Shown here one piece after another: positions 1 through 7,627 of a stretch of DNA of 58,778 nt; the stretch's first letter is position 1, and the number at the start of each line of letters is the position of its first letter. This DNA comes from Candidatus Aminicenantota bacterium (lineage in GTDB: Bacteria; Acidobacteriota; Aminicenantia; Aminicenantales; Aminicenantaceae), in contig JADHWO010000008.1 in the NCBI GenBank assembly GCA_016783445.1, positions 1 to 58,778 of the forward strand, read 5' to 3'. Below the pieces are notes generated by a model. The model was not told the origin of the DNA. It saw only the letters and a program-made list of their open reading frames with translations, and ran no database searches. Both the position numbers and the translations under genes were made by a program.

Positions 1-7
1 TCCTTTC

Positions 8-89
8 GTCATTCCTGCGGAAGCAGGAATCCAGCCTATTATAAAATATTTTTTTTATTCTTCTGGATTCCTGCTTCCGCAGGAATGAC
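8..89. repeat. Long inverted repeat (REP/MITE-like palindrome)
   Basis: Two perfect 27-base arms (8-34 and 63-89) are reverse complements separated by a 28-base AT-rich loop. Each arm is itself a small palindrome: ATTCCTGC, four bases, then GCAGGAAT. The core resembles the very widespread intergenic repeat of the CATTCCTGC...GCAGGAATCC type found in many bacterial genomes. It lies beyond the 3' end of efp and could act as a terminator-like hairpin, although neither side has a clear T-run after the stem. Most likely a REP-like element. Confidence 0.8.
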
Positions 90-143
90 AACTTGCCTTC
101 TTACTCCGTCATGATTTTCAACTAATTGGGAGATGAACCCTTT

Positions 144-704
144 TTATTTAACTCTTTCGAGATATTTGTCTTCTCTAGTATCAATACGGATAATATCTCC
201 CTCTTTTATGAATTGAGGCACATTTATTGTGATGCCGGTTTCAAGCACAGCGGGTTTACTGCCGGCTGTTTGAGTTGCACCTTTGAGGAAGGGAGCGGTT
301 TTGATAACCTTGAGGTTTATTGTTTGAGGAGGCTCTATCCCAACTGGCTTCCCTTCGTGTCTTTCAATTAAAAAGACAATGTTAGGTATAAGATAATTGA
401 CTGCGTCACCAATTATATCTAAGGCAATTTTGATTTGCTCATAATTTTCAAGGTTCATGAAGATATACTCATCTCCGCTCTGGTAAAGATATTCCATCTC
501 TATCTTTTCAAGGAATGCCTTTTCAACCTTGTCTTTTGAACGAAACCTGTAGTCTAAAAGGGTTTGGTCTTTGAGGTTGCGAAGTTTTGTCTGCATTAAA
601 GCATGACCTTTACCTGGTGTGACATGTGTAGCCTCAAGTACTTTGTATATTTTTTCCTCGATTTTTATGACCATTCCTCTTCTTATCTGAATTGCATTTA
701 TCAT
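144..704 (-). CDS. efp: Translation elongation factor P
   Basis: EF-P binds the ribosome between the P and E sites and relieves stalling at polyproline stretches. The 186-residue length is normal for the family. The three beta-barrel (KOW-like, OB, C-terminal) layout is recognisable: N-terminal MINAIQIRRGMVI, the PGKG loop with the lysine that is usually modified at about residue 32, and the C-terminal GDIIRIDTREDKYLER signature. No EpmA, EpmB or YmfI-type modification gene is visible nearby. It lies 89 bases downstream of the GHMP kinase gene on the same strand and may be co-transcribed with it. Confidence 0.96.
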   Translation of the reverse strand: MINAIQIRRGMVIKIEEKIYKVLEATHVTPGKGHALMQTKLRNLKDQTLLDYRFRSKDKVEKAFLEKIEMEYLYQSGDEYIFMNLENYEQIKIALDIIGDAVNYLIPNIVFLIERHEGKPVGIEPPQTINLKVIKTAPFLKGATQTAGSKPAVLETGITINVPQFIKEGDIIRIDTREDKYLERVK

Positions 705-793
705 TTTTACTCCTTACTATGTTTCTTCATGTGATACAGCCCTTATCTTAAGACTTCCTGATGGAAAAAGATGTATTCAACGGCAGCCGGAAA

Positions 794-1873
794 TCAACTT
801 TCTTTTCTTACTCCGTCACCAACGCGAACAATATAAACTTTTGCCCCTGTTTTTTCCAAGGCTTCGGCTACATTTTCTGACTTTTCACATGTATATGCAA
901 ACATGCACCCTCCTCCTCCTGAACCGTTTGTCTTTGCTCCTAGAGCCCCGGCCTTGAGGGAAACTTCTATCATCTGCTCTATTTTCGGGGTGGAGATTTG
1001 AAGATAGTCTCTGAGAACTTCATGCTGTTTGGAAAGCAGTTGCCCGAATCGTTTGTGGTCAAAGACTTCTGATTCAAAGAGCGATTCTCCTTCAACAGCT
1101 AAATCTCTTGTAAGAAAAGTTCCTTTTAATAGCCTTTTTTCATCTGGAGGAAGTTTTTCGATTTTTTCCTTTTCTTCCTGTGTTATTGAACTAACTAAGC
1201 TGAAGCCTTTGATCACTTTTTGAACGCTTGCTACTCCGTTAAGGACATGCTTTTTTAAATAGGCAAGCATCCCGGTTGTGTCCTTTTTCTGGAGAGAGTC
1301 AGCAAGGACAAATTCTTTTAGAGGGTTTTTAAGTTTTCTGACTTTAAGTTTATCACCAAAGTGGATGGAGATTACTCCTCCCAGGGAAGAAGAAAAATGG
1401 TCCATTTTACCTCCTGGCTCTTTAAATTCAGCAACTTCTGATAAAAAAGCCAGCTCTGCAATTTTGTCTCTTATTTCAGCTCTTTTGTCTCCGGCTGTTT
1501 CCAGTAGAAATTTTATCCAGGCTACCACAAGAGCGGAGGAGCTTGCAGTACCTGAATTTATGGGAATTTTTCCCTGAACAAGGCAGTCCCATCCTGATGA
1601 AAATGTGACTCCTTTTCTTTGAAGAACGTTAACAGCGCTTTTTAAATAATCTCTTTCTTTGGTATAATTCACTTCTTTTGCGAGAGAGAATTCTTCAGTA
1701 TCTTCAATATCAGGGAGGTTGACAATAAACTTCTTATCCTCTCTTTTTTTGCCGACGATGGAAATTCTCAAGTTTATTGCAGCAGCGATAATTGGTAAGC
1801 CGAAATAATCCTGGTGCTCTCCGAATAAACACACTCTTCCCGGGGCTGAAACACGAATTTCTTTATTAATCAT
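794..1873 (-). CDS. GHMP-family sugar kinase, galactokinase-like
   Basis: Predicted ATP-dependent small-molecule kinase, most likely acting on a sugar at C1. All three GHMP motifs are visible in 359 residues: an N-terminal galactokinase-type signature (APGRVCLFGEHQDYFG, residues about 10-25), the glycine/serine-rich ATP loop PINSGTASSSAL near 108, and the C-terminal GAKTNGSGGGGCMF near 314. The segment PGGKMDHFSSSLGG near 153 resembles the galactokinase region carrying the catalytic aspartate. The exact sugar cannot be told from sequence; arabinokinase-, heptose- or GalNAc-type kinases are alternatives. No Shine-Dalgarno is seen before the ATG, and a TTGACA-like box (1904-1909, minus strand) sits unusually close to the start. 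Confidence 0.85.
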   Translation of the reverse strand: MINKEIRVSAPGRVCLFGEHQDYFGLPIIAAAINLRISIVGKKREDKKFIVNLPDIEDTEEFSLAKEVNYTKERDYLKSAVNVLQRKGVTFSSGWDCLVQGKIPINSGTASSSALVVAWIKFLLETAGDKRAEIRDKIAELAFLSEVAEFKEPGGKMDHFSSSLGGVISIHFGDKLKVRKLKNPLKEFVLADSLQKKDTTGMLAYLKKHVLNGVASVQKVIKGFSLVSSITQEEKEKIEKLPPDEKRLLKGTFLTRDLAVEGESLFESEVFDHKRFGQLLSKQHEVLRDYLQISTPKIEQMIEVSLKAGALGAKTNGSGGGGCMFAYTCEKSENVAEALEKTGAKVYIVRVGDGVRKES

Positions 1874-2005
1874 GATATCTTTTTATCCAAACTGTGCAGG
1901 TGCTGTCAAATAAAAAGTTTGGCATCCCCTTTTTATTTTTATTTGGTTGATTTTACAGATGTTTTTTTTTATAAAGGACTCTAGCCTTATTATTTTTATA
2001 AGAAG

Positions 2006-2782
2006 ATGATCGAGCTTTGCTTTTTAGGGACAGGAGGATCTGTAGCAACCAAAGAGAGGGATAATACTTCTTTTCTTATTTGTCAAGAAAAGACGTTGGT
2101 CTTGGTCGACTGCCCGGGAAGTATTTTCCAGAAAATAAAAAAGTTTAACTTTGATCCCCGGAATATAACAGCGATTTTAATTACCCATATTCATCCTGAC
2201 CATATCTACGGGCTACCTTCTTTTATTCATGCCCTGATGCTGGATGACTGTCTTATTCCGCTTTATGGTTCAGAGGAGGCTGTTAATTTCTGTAAAAAAT
2301 TGCTTGATATGTTTGATCTTCTGGATAAAAAAATAAAAACAAAGATTAAGTTTGTTTCCCTTGAAGCTGGAAAATCCTTTGAATTGGAAAGTTCGCTGCA
2401 GTGCAATTCTTTTAAAGTTCCCCATAGTCCTTCCTCTTTGGCATTCCATTTCCGTTTCGAGGAAAAAAAGAAAGACCTGTTTTACTCTGGAGATACACCT
2501 TGCTATCCTTCTCTTTTTCAAGAAGCAGCAGAGAAGGATTATCTCATCCATGACTGCAGCGCTCCCTCTCGTTTTTTTAAGGAATATCCTTCCCTTTATA
2601 CAATGCACACGCATTCCCTTGAGCTTGGAAAACTATCCCAGGAGAGTAAAATCAAATGTCTTGTTCCCTGTCATTTTTTCGGGGAATTGGATTTTTCAAT
2701 TTCTGAAGTTGAGGAGGAAATAAGGGAAAACTACAAAGGCAGGCTTATTTTACCTGAGGATTTTGAAAGAATAAGTTTATAA
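2006..2782 (+). CDS. Metallo-beta-lactamase fold hydrolase, RNase Z-like
   Basis: Soluble two-metal hydrolase of the MBL superfamily, 258 residues. The metal-binding motif HIHPDH lies near residue 61. Further likely ligands are the histidine in PHSPSS, the aspartate in YSGDTP, and late histidines in MHTHSLELG and VPCHFFGELDF. The N-terminal FLGTGGSVATKERDNTS matches RNase Z/ElaC-like proteins. Bacterial RNase Z is usually about 300 residues and carries a flexible exosite arm, which is not obvious here, so tRNA 3'-processing is possible but unproven. It is transcribed divergently from the GHMP kinase. Confidence 0.82.
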   Translation: MIELCFLGTGGSVATKERDNTSFLICQEKTLVLVDCPGSIFQKIKKFNFDPRNITAILITHIHPDHIYGLPSFIHALMLDDCLIPLYGSEEAVNFCKKLLDMFDLLDKKIKTKIKFVSLEAGKSFELESSLQCNSFKVPHSPSSLAFHFRFEEKKKDLFYSGDTPCYPSLFQEAAEKDYLIHDCSAPSRFFKEYPSLYTMHTHSLELGKLSQESKIKCLVPCHFFGELDFSISEVEEEIRENYKGRLILPEDFERISL

Positions 2783-2787
2783 AATTT

Positions 2788-2829
2788 GGGGACAGTCACT
2801 ATTTTTTCTTTTTTCTTAAGACAGTCCTT
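2788..2829. repeat. REP-like GGGGACAGTC remnant
   Basis: GGGGACAGTCACT directly follows the hydrolase stop codon, with a degenerate second ACAGTCC about 20 bases on. Related GGGGACAG motifs recur in intergenic DNA near 17963, 19228, 42284 and 44138 of this window. No transposase is adjacent. Confidence 0.45.
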
Positions 2830-2900
2830 ATTTTTACTAATTGCTGGTTACTTAGTCAGAATTATGGAGTAGATGGAAAAAATTGGATTTGTGGGTCCAA

Positions 2901-4577
2901 GTGAAAAGATTCAGCATTTTTCTTTTAGCACTGCTTCTTTTTTTTATTCTCTCATGCCAGTCAGACAAAAGGAGAGAAATGGCTGACCTTGTTCTTTTTA
3001 ACGGTGCTGTTTGGACAGTTAATCCCGACCAACCCTGGGCAGAGGCTGTTGCTATAAAAGGAGAAAAAATTATTGATGTTAGCTCTTCCGAAAAAATTAA
3101 GAAGAAAATCGGGGATAAAACAAAAGTTGTCGATTTAAAGGGTAAGATGGTCCTTCCAGGTTTTATAGACAGTCATACTCATTTTATAGATGGGGGATTT
3201 TCTCTTTTAAATATTGACCTGCGAGATGTGAAGAGTCGGGAAGAATTCCAAGCCAGGATAAAAGACAAGGCCAAAAAAATCGGAAAAGGTAAATGGATCC
3301 TTTATGGTAACTGGGACAACCAGCAGTTCGATCCTCCGGAGCTCCCGACAAAAGATTGGATAAATGAAGTCACTCCACATAATCCAGTTTGTGTGAACCG
3401 CTTCGACATGCATATGGTTCTTGTAAACAGTTTGGCTTTGAAGCTTGCCGGAGTCACAAAAAATACTCCCTCTCCTGAGGGAGGAGAGATCCTTAAGGAC
3501 CCTGAGACAGGAGAGCCCACAGGAATATTAAAAGATGGAGCCATGAATCTTGTGAAAAAGCATATTCCTGAACCTTCCCTTAAAGAAAAAATTAGGGCAG
3601 CAGAGGTTGCCTTGAAACACGCCGCAAAGAATGGTGTGACTTCTGTGCATGATATGGCTAATAGTGAAAACTTTGAGGTATATCAGGAGCTTCTAAAGAC
3701 AAATAAGCTTACAGCTCGTCTTTATGTTTATATCCCAATTACCGAAGTTGAGCTTTTTGAGCGCCTGAAATTAAAAACGCCCTTTGTCAACAATTTCTTG
3801 AAGATTGGAGGATTAAAAGGATTTGTTGACGGGTCATTGGGTTCATCAACCGCATTATTTTTTGATCCTTATACAGACAATCCCGAGAAAAGAGGATTGT
3901 TCCATTTTCAAATGTTCCCGGAAGGGATCATGGAACGCAGGATCATGCAGGCGGATAGAGCTGGCCTTCAAGTCGCTGTTCACGCCATCGGGGATAAAGC
4001 AAATCATGTCCTCCTTGATATTTTTGAAAGGATTATTGCTCAGAATGGAAAAAGAGAAAGGCGCTGGCGCATTGAGCATGCTCAGCATCTCCTTCCCGAG
4101 GATATTGAACGGATAGCAAAACTGAACATTATTGCTTCTGTCCAGCCTTATCATGCGCTAGATGATGGCAGGTGGGCAGAGAAAAAAATAGGGAGAAAAA
4201 GATGTTTATACACTTATGCCTTTAAATCTCTCTTGGAAAAAGGGACTATCCTGGCTTGCGGTTCAGACTGGAGTATGGCTCCTTTGAACCCGCTATCAGG
4301 AATTTATGCTGCAGTTACTCGGCAAACTCTGGATGGTAAAAATCCTGAAGGCTGGTTTCCTGAGCAGAAAATTTCCCTTGAGGATGTCATCAAGGGATAC
4401 ACCTTGAACGGTGCCTACGCCGAGTTTTCTGAACATCTCAAAGGATCTATAAAAAAAGGGAAGTTGGCTGATTTGGTGGTCCTCAGCCAGAATATCTTTA
4501 AAATCCCTGCTGAAAGTATCCATAAGACTGAAGTCAAAATGACTATTTTTAATGGAAAAGCTATTGAAAGTGAATAA
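2901..4577 (+). CDS. Amidohydrolase family lipoprotein (YtcJ-like)
   Basis: Predicted exported metal-dependent amidohydrolase. Starting from the GTG at 2901 gives a lysine/arginine n-region, a leucine/phenylalanine-rich core and a lipobox-like ILSC, which fits a lipoprotein signal peptide. A TTG at 2883 would add six residues. The mature part opens with ADLVLFNGAVWTVNPDQPWA, typical of YtcJ-type amidohydrolases. Metal-ligand motifs are GFIDSHTHF (N-terminal HxH), AVHAIGDKAN, RIEHAQHL and the late ACGSDWSMAPLNPL aspartate. The substrate is unknown; YtcJ relatives act on varied N-acyl or formamide compounds. The repeat A1 begins four bases after the stop. Confidence 0.85.
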   Translation: MKRFSIFLLALLLFFILSCQSDKRREMADLVLFNGAVWTVNPDQPWAEAVAIKGEKIIDVSSSEKIKKKIGDKTKVVDLKGKMVLPGFIDSHTHFIDGGFSLLNIDLRDVKSREEFQARIKDKAKKIGKGKWILYGNWDNQQFDPPELPTKDWINEVTPHNPVCVNRFDMHMVLVNSLALKLAGVTKNTPSPEGGEILKDPETGEPTGILKDGAMNLVKKHIPEPSLKEKIRAAEVALKHAAKNGVTSVHDMANSENFEVYQELLKTNKLTARLYVYIPITEVELFERLKLKTPFVNNFLKIGGLKGFVDGSLGSSTALFFDPYTDNPEKRGLFHFQMFPEGIMERRIMQADRAGLQVAVHAIGDKANHVLLDIFERIIAQNGKRERRWRIEHAQHLLPEDIERIAKLNIIASVQPYHALDDGRWAEKKIGRKRCLYTYAFKSLLEKGTILACGSDWSMAPLNPLSGIYAAVTRQTLDGKNPEGWFPEQKISLEDVIKGYTLNGAYAEFSEHLKGSIKKGKLADLVVLSQNIFKIPAESIHKTEVKMTIFNGKAIESE

Positions 4578-4580
4578 TGG

Positions 4581-4874
4581 TGTCGGCAGTTTTTATGAAT
4601 AATTCAGGTGAAGCTGATTTATTCACGAGTTGAGATTGCCGCAGATGCGAGGCGACAGGGTATGAAGCTGTGGTTTTCCACCGCGAATGCCCTGCAACGA
4701 AGCAGATGAGATAAGATCGGCTCGCCCGAAGGGTAAAAAATGCCGACATAAAGTTAAAAATTTGTCCATTGGAGAAGGTTTGAGTGATAATTATGAGAGA
4801 GAATCAATATAACAGGCTAATATTTTTGAGAATAAAAAATAGTGTCGGCAGTTTTTATGAATAATTCAGGTTAA
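4581..4874 (+). repeat. Repeat A1: TGTCGGCA element forming the leader of the antiporter gene
   Basis: First copy of dispersed family A. The unit TGTCGGCAG plus about 20 more bases occurs at 4581-4609 and again, identically, at 4843-4871. The complementary TGCCGACA is at 4741-4748, so 4581-4748 is bounded by inverted ends of about 16 bases. An internal hairpin is CAGGG...CCCTG around GTGG-TTTT-CCAC. A second copy (A2, 42447-42730) leads directly into nhaC in the same orientation. Nothing coding is convincing inside. It could be a mobile repeat that has become a 5' leader, or a cis-regulatory RNA. Confidence 0.75.
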
Positions 4875-5858
4875 ATGATATATTTATATTTTATAGTATT
4901 AATCGCTTCTTTTGTTATTTTGTTTAAGTGCGCAGATTTTTTCGTAGATGGAGCCTCCGGAATAGCCAGACAGCTGAATATTCCCAAGATGGTGGTGGGG
5001 ATAGTACTTGTTGGCATGGCGACAACAGCTCCGGAATTTTGTGTTTCAGTCATTGCCGCTTTTCTGGGGGAACCAGAAATTGCTTTAGGGAATGCTGTCG
5101 GCTCAGTTATTTGTGATGTTGGAATTGCCCTTGCCCTGGCAGCTATTGTTGCGCCTGCGGTTATCTTTGTGAACTGCCGAGTACTCAAGATAATCGGGGT
5201 TTTTCTCCTGGTTATTGATTTTTTTGCCTATCTTCTGGCAAGGAACGGGACAATCGGCCGGTTGGAAGGAGCTATTTTAGTCCTCATCTTACTCCTTTAT
5301 TTTATTTTTATTTTAAAAAATAAGGATTTTAAGTTCGGCAAAAACAACCAGAAGAATAATAATCTTGGGATAAACAAAAAAAATCATACTCCTGTAATCA
5401 GTTCACAGTTAAAGCGGCTGGTCTTGTTATTTATTGCAGGGCTTGCAGGTGTCATTTTTTCCAGCGTCATTGTTGTTTGGGCTGCTAAAAACATAGCTAT
5501 CCATTTTTCTATTTCTAAAACTATCATTGGCTTGACTGTTATTGCGATCGGAACTTCTCTTCCTGAGATCAGCACATGTGTAACCGCTGCTTTAAAGGGA
5601 GAGGGGGAGATAGCTGTTGGGAATATAATCGGAGCAGATATCCTCAATGTCCTGTGGATTATTGGCGTTTCTTCACTCGTTAATCCTATAAAAGTTGAAT
5701 TAAATGTTATGAATTTTACATTTCCATACATGATCCTGATTGTGACCACAATGCTTGTGGCTATGAGAATTGGATGCCGCTTAGGAAAGATAAAAGGTAT
5801 TATTCTTTTTGGGCTTTATATAATTTATTTCATTTTAGCTCTTAAGCTTTTTACATAA
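4875..5858 (+). CDS. Calcium/sodium antiporter, CaCA family (YrbG-like)
   Basis: Inner-membrane exchanger with the two inverted alpha-repeats that form the ion site. Repeat 1 (residues about 35-80) reads GMATTAPEFCVSV and GNAVGSVICDVG; repeat 2 (about 215-260) reads AIGTSLPEISTCVTAALKGE and GNIIGADILNVLWI. The TTAPE/TSLPE glutamates are the conserved cation ligands. About ten hydrophobic segments are split by a lysine/asparagine-rich loop near residues 150-175, as in this family. Length 327 is normal. The ATG follows the end of repeat A1 by only a few bases, so A1 would form its leader; AGG at 4868-4870 is the only weak Shine-Dalgarno. Confidence 0.92.
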   Translation: MIYLYFIVLIASFVILFKCADFFVDGASGIARQLNIPKMVVGIVLVGMATTAPEFCVSVIAAFLGEPEIALGNAVGSVICDVGIALALAAIVAPAVIFVNCRVLKIIGVFLLVIDFFAYLLARNGTIGRLEGAILVLILLLYFIFILKNKDFKFGKNNQKNNNLGINKKNHTPVISSQLKRLVLLFIAGLAGVIFSSVIVVWAAKNIAIHFSISKTIIGLTVIAIGTSLPEISTCVTAALKGEGEIAVGNIIGADILNVLWIIGVSSLVNPIKVELNVMNFTFPYMILIVTTMLVAMRIGCRLGKIKGIILFGLYIIYFILALKLFT

Positions 5859-6040
5859 ATAATGTGAGGCTCTTGCCTGCGTTTTAAATCCGCGAGAGCA
5901 GTTCCGCTTTGCTGTTTATTCTCGGGTGCTGTAGCGTTCTTTTTCTTATTTTTTCTCTTAATAATATGATATTTTGATTTATGTTGTCCGCAGTGAATTT
6001 ATTTGTTATTATAATTTGTTTTATAAATTGGGAGGCATCA

Positions 6041-7156
6041 ATGAATGTTGGTGTTATAAATGAAAGTTGTAAAATTGAGAACAGGGCTGGCCTAAGCCCG
6101 AGCGGGGTCTCTTTACTAACAGAACATGGACATACAGTATACGTGCAGGCTGGAGCAGGATTAAAAGCTGGATACACCAATGAAGAATATGCTGACCTTG
6201 GGGCAAAAATTGTATTTACTAAAGATGAAGTTTTTGGCCGTTCGGATATTGTCCTCAATATATCCCCTCTTAATGAAGAAGAAAACAAACTCGTGAAAAA
6301 GGACCAGATTTTATTCGGATTTCATCACCTTGCTATTGCCAGAAAAAGCTTTATTGAAGAACTTCTCAAGAAAAACGTCACCATCATCGGTTATGAAATT
6401 GTTCAAGAAGATAATGAAGTCCTTCCTTTTATTGAGAGCTTAAGTGAGATTGCAGGCCAGATGTGTCTTGTTATCTCGGGTCACTATCTTCAGACCAGTT
6501 ATGGCGGTCGAGGAATTATTATAGGAGGAGTTGTAAGCGTTCCTCCTGCAACTGCTGTTGTAATAGGCAGCGGCGTTTTAGCCAGGAGCGCCATTAAGAG
6601 CTTGCTGGGAGCCGGAGCGCACACTATTGCTCTGGGCAGCTTTATGGATAGACTTAGAGGATTAGAGGAGTTGACTTCGGGGCGGCTGATCACGCTATTT
6701 GCCAGTCAATATAACCTGGCACGGATGACAAAAATTGCGGATATATTGATTGGAGCAGTCCTTCGTCCTGGGGAGAGAGCTCCTATCATGGTAACAAGAG
6801 ATATGGTCAAAACTATGAAAAAAGGTTCGCTCATTGTTGATTTAGCTATCGACCAGGGAGGATGTATTGAGACAAGCCGCCCGACCACTCTCGAGCAGCC
6901 GACTTTTGCTGATGAAGGAGTTATCCATTACTGTGTTCCCAATATCACCTCAGCAGTGAGCCGAACTTCAACAAAAGTATTATCCAATTTAGTTGCTTCA
7001 CGCTTAGTGGAAATAGGAGAATTGGGGATTGAACAATGTTTGAGAGAAAACCATGCTTTGGCAAGAGGTGTTTATATTTTTAAGGGTAAAATAACAAAGA
7101 AGAATCTAGCTGAAAGATTCAACCTGGAACATAAAGACTTAATTTCTTCTTTATAG
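6041..7156 (+). CDS. Alanine dehydrogenase-like protein with altered active-site residues
   Basis: Member of the alanine dehydrogenase/PNT family, 371 residues, exactly the usual Ald length. The start is set by GGGAGG at 6029-6034, seven bases before ATG 6041. Conserved: Arg15, His96 (FGFHHLA), and the aspartate of VDLAIDQGG near 271. Unusual: the position of pyruvate-binding Lys75 is serine (VLNISPL instead of KVKEP), the dinucleotide loop is GSGVLA rather than GxGxxG, and the ribose-binding aspartate near 198 is glycine. True Ald oxidises alanine to pyruvate with NAD+; activity and cofactor are doubtful here. It lies 12 bases upstream of the nuoE-like gene and is probably in the same operon. 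Confidence 0.8.
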   Translation: MNVGVINESCKIENRAGLSPSGVSLLTEHGHTVYVQAGAGLKAGYTNEEYADLGAKIVFTKDEVFGRSDIVLNISPLNEEENKLVKKDQILFGFHHLAIARKSFIEELLKKNVTIIGYEIVQEDNEVLPFIESLSEIAGQMCLVISGHYLQTSYGGRGIIIGGVVSVPPATAVVIGSGVLARSAIKSLLGAGAHTIALGSFMDRLRGLEELTSGRLITLFASQYNLARMTKIADILIGAVLRPGERAPIMVTRDMVKTMKKGSLIVDLAIDQGGCIETSRPTTLEQPTFADEGVIHYCVPNITSAVSRTSTKVLSNLVASRLVEIGELGIEQCLRENHALARGVYIFKGKITKKNLAERFNLEHKDLISSL

Positions 7157-7168
7157 AGGTCAGTAAAA

Positions 7169-7624
7169 ATGGAAAAGGTCATCGATGAATTCGATAAGGA
7201 TCAAAGAGAACTTATTCATTTACTTCATGAAATCCAGAAGCAGTTCGGCTACATCCCGGCTCACATGATTTCTCAGATTGCCAGGCAGTTAAAGATCTCT
7301 GAAAGCGAAATATTTGGAGTCCTTACATTTTACAAGGCTTTTACCCTTAAGCCACGGGGTAAACATCTTATCACCATCTGCATGGGAACGGCTTGCCATG
7401 TGAGAGGAGCCCCAAAAATCCTTGATGAGTTCAAGAGAGAGTTAAGCATCGAACCTGGAGAGACATCCGGGGATAATCTGTTTACTTTAGAAACTGTCAA
7501 TTGTGTTGGAGCTTGTGCTTTAGGACCTATTGTGATCATCAATGGTGATTATCACGGTCAAATGAAAACAAGAGAAGTCGATAAACTCATAAAAATATGC
7601 AGACAAAAAAATGGAAAACGTTGA
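7169..7624 (+). CDS. NuoE/HydC-like [2Fe-2S] subunit
   Basis: Thioredoxin-fold [2Fe-2S] protein of the complex I 24-kDa family, 151 residues. Four cluster cysteines are visible in ICMGTACHVRGA and NCVGACALGP. The helical N-terminus (HEIQKQFGYIP, ISESEIFGVLTFYKAF) is typical of NuoE, HndA and HydC. In homologous complexes it passes electrons to or from the NuoF-type flavoprotein, encoded four bases downstream. Its partners here lack membrane subunits, so a soluble complex is expected. Confidence 0.93.
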   Translation: MEKVIDEFDKDQRELIHLLHEIQKQFGYIPAHMISQIARQLKISESEIFGVLTFYKAFTLKPRGKHLITICMGTACHVRGAPKILDEFKRELSIEPGETSGDNLFTLETVNCVGACALGPIVIINGDYHGQMKTREVDKLIKICRQKNGKR

Positions 7625-7627
7625 ATA

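Noticed and set aside
1881-1909. TTGACA-17-ATAAAA promoter just upstream of the GHMP kinase
   Set aside because: It would place the transcript start almost on the ATG; possible leaderless mRNA, but the -10 box is poor and this may be chance in AT-rich DNA.
5868-5940. GC-rich hairpin-like stretch between the antiporter and Ald-like genes
   Set aside because: Partial pairing only (CGCGAGAGCAG with CTGTTTATTCTCGGG), single copy, no clear role as terminator or regulator.
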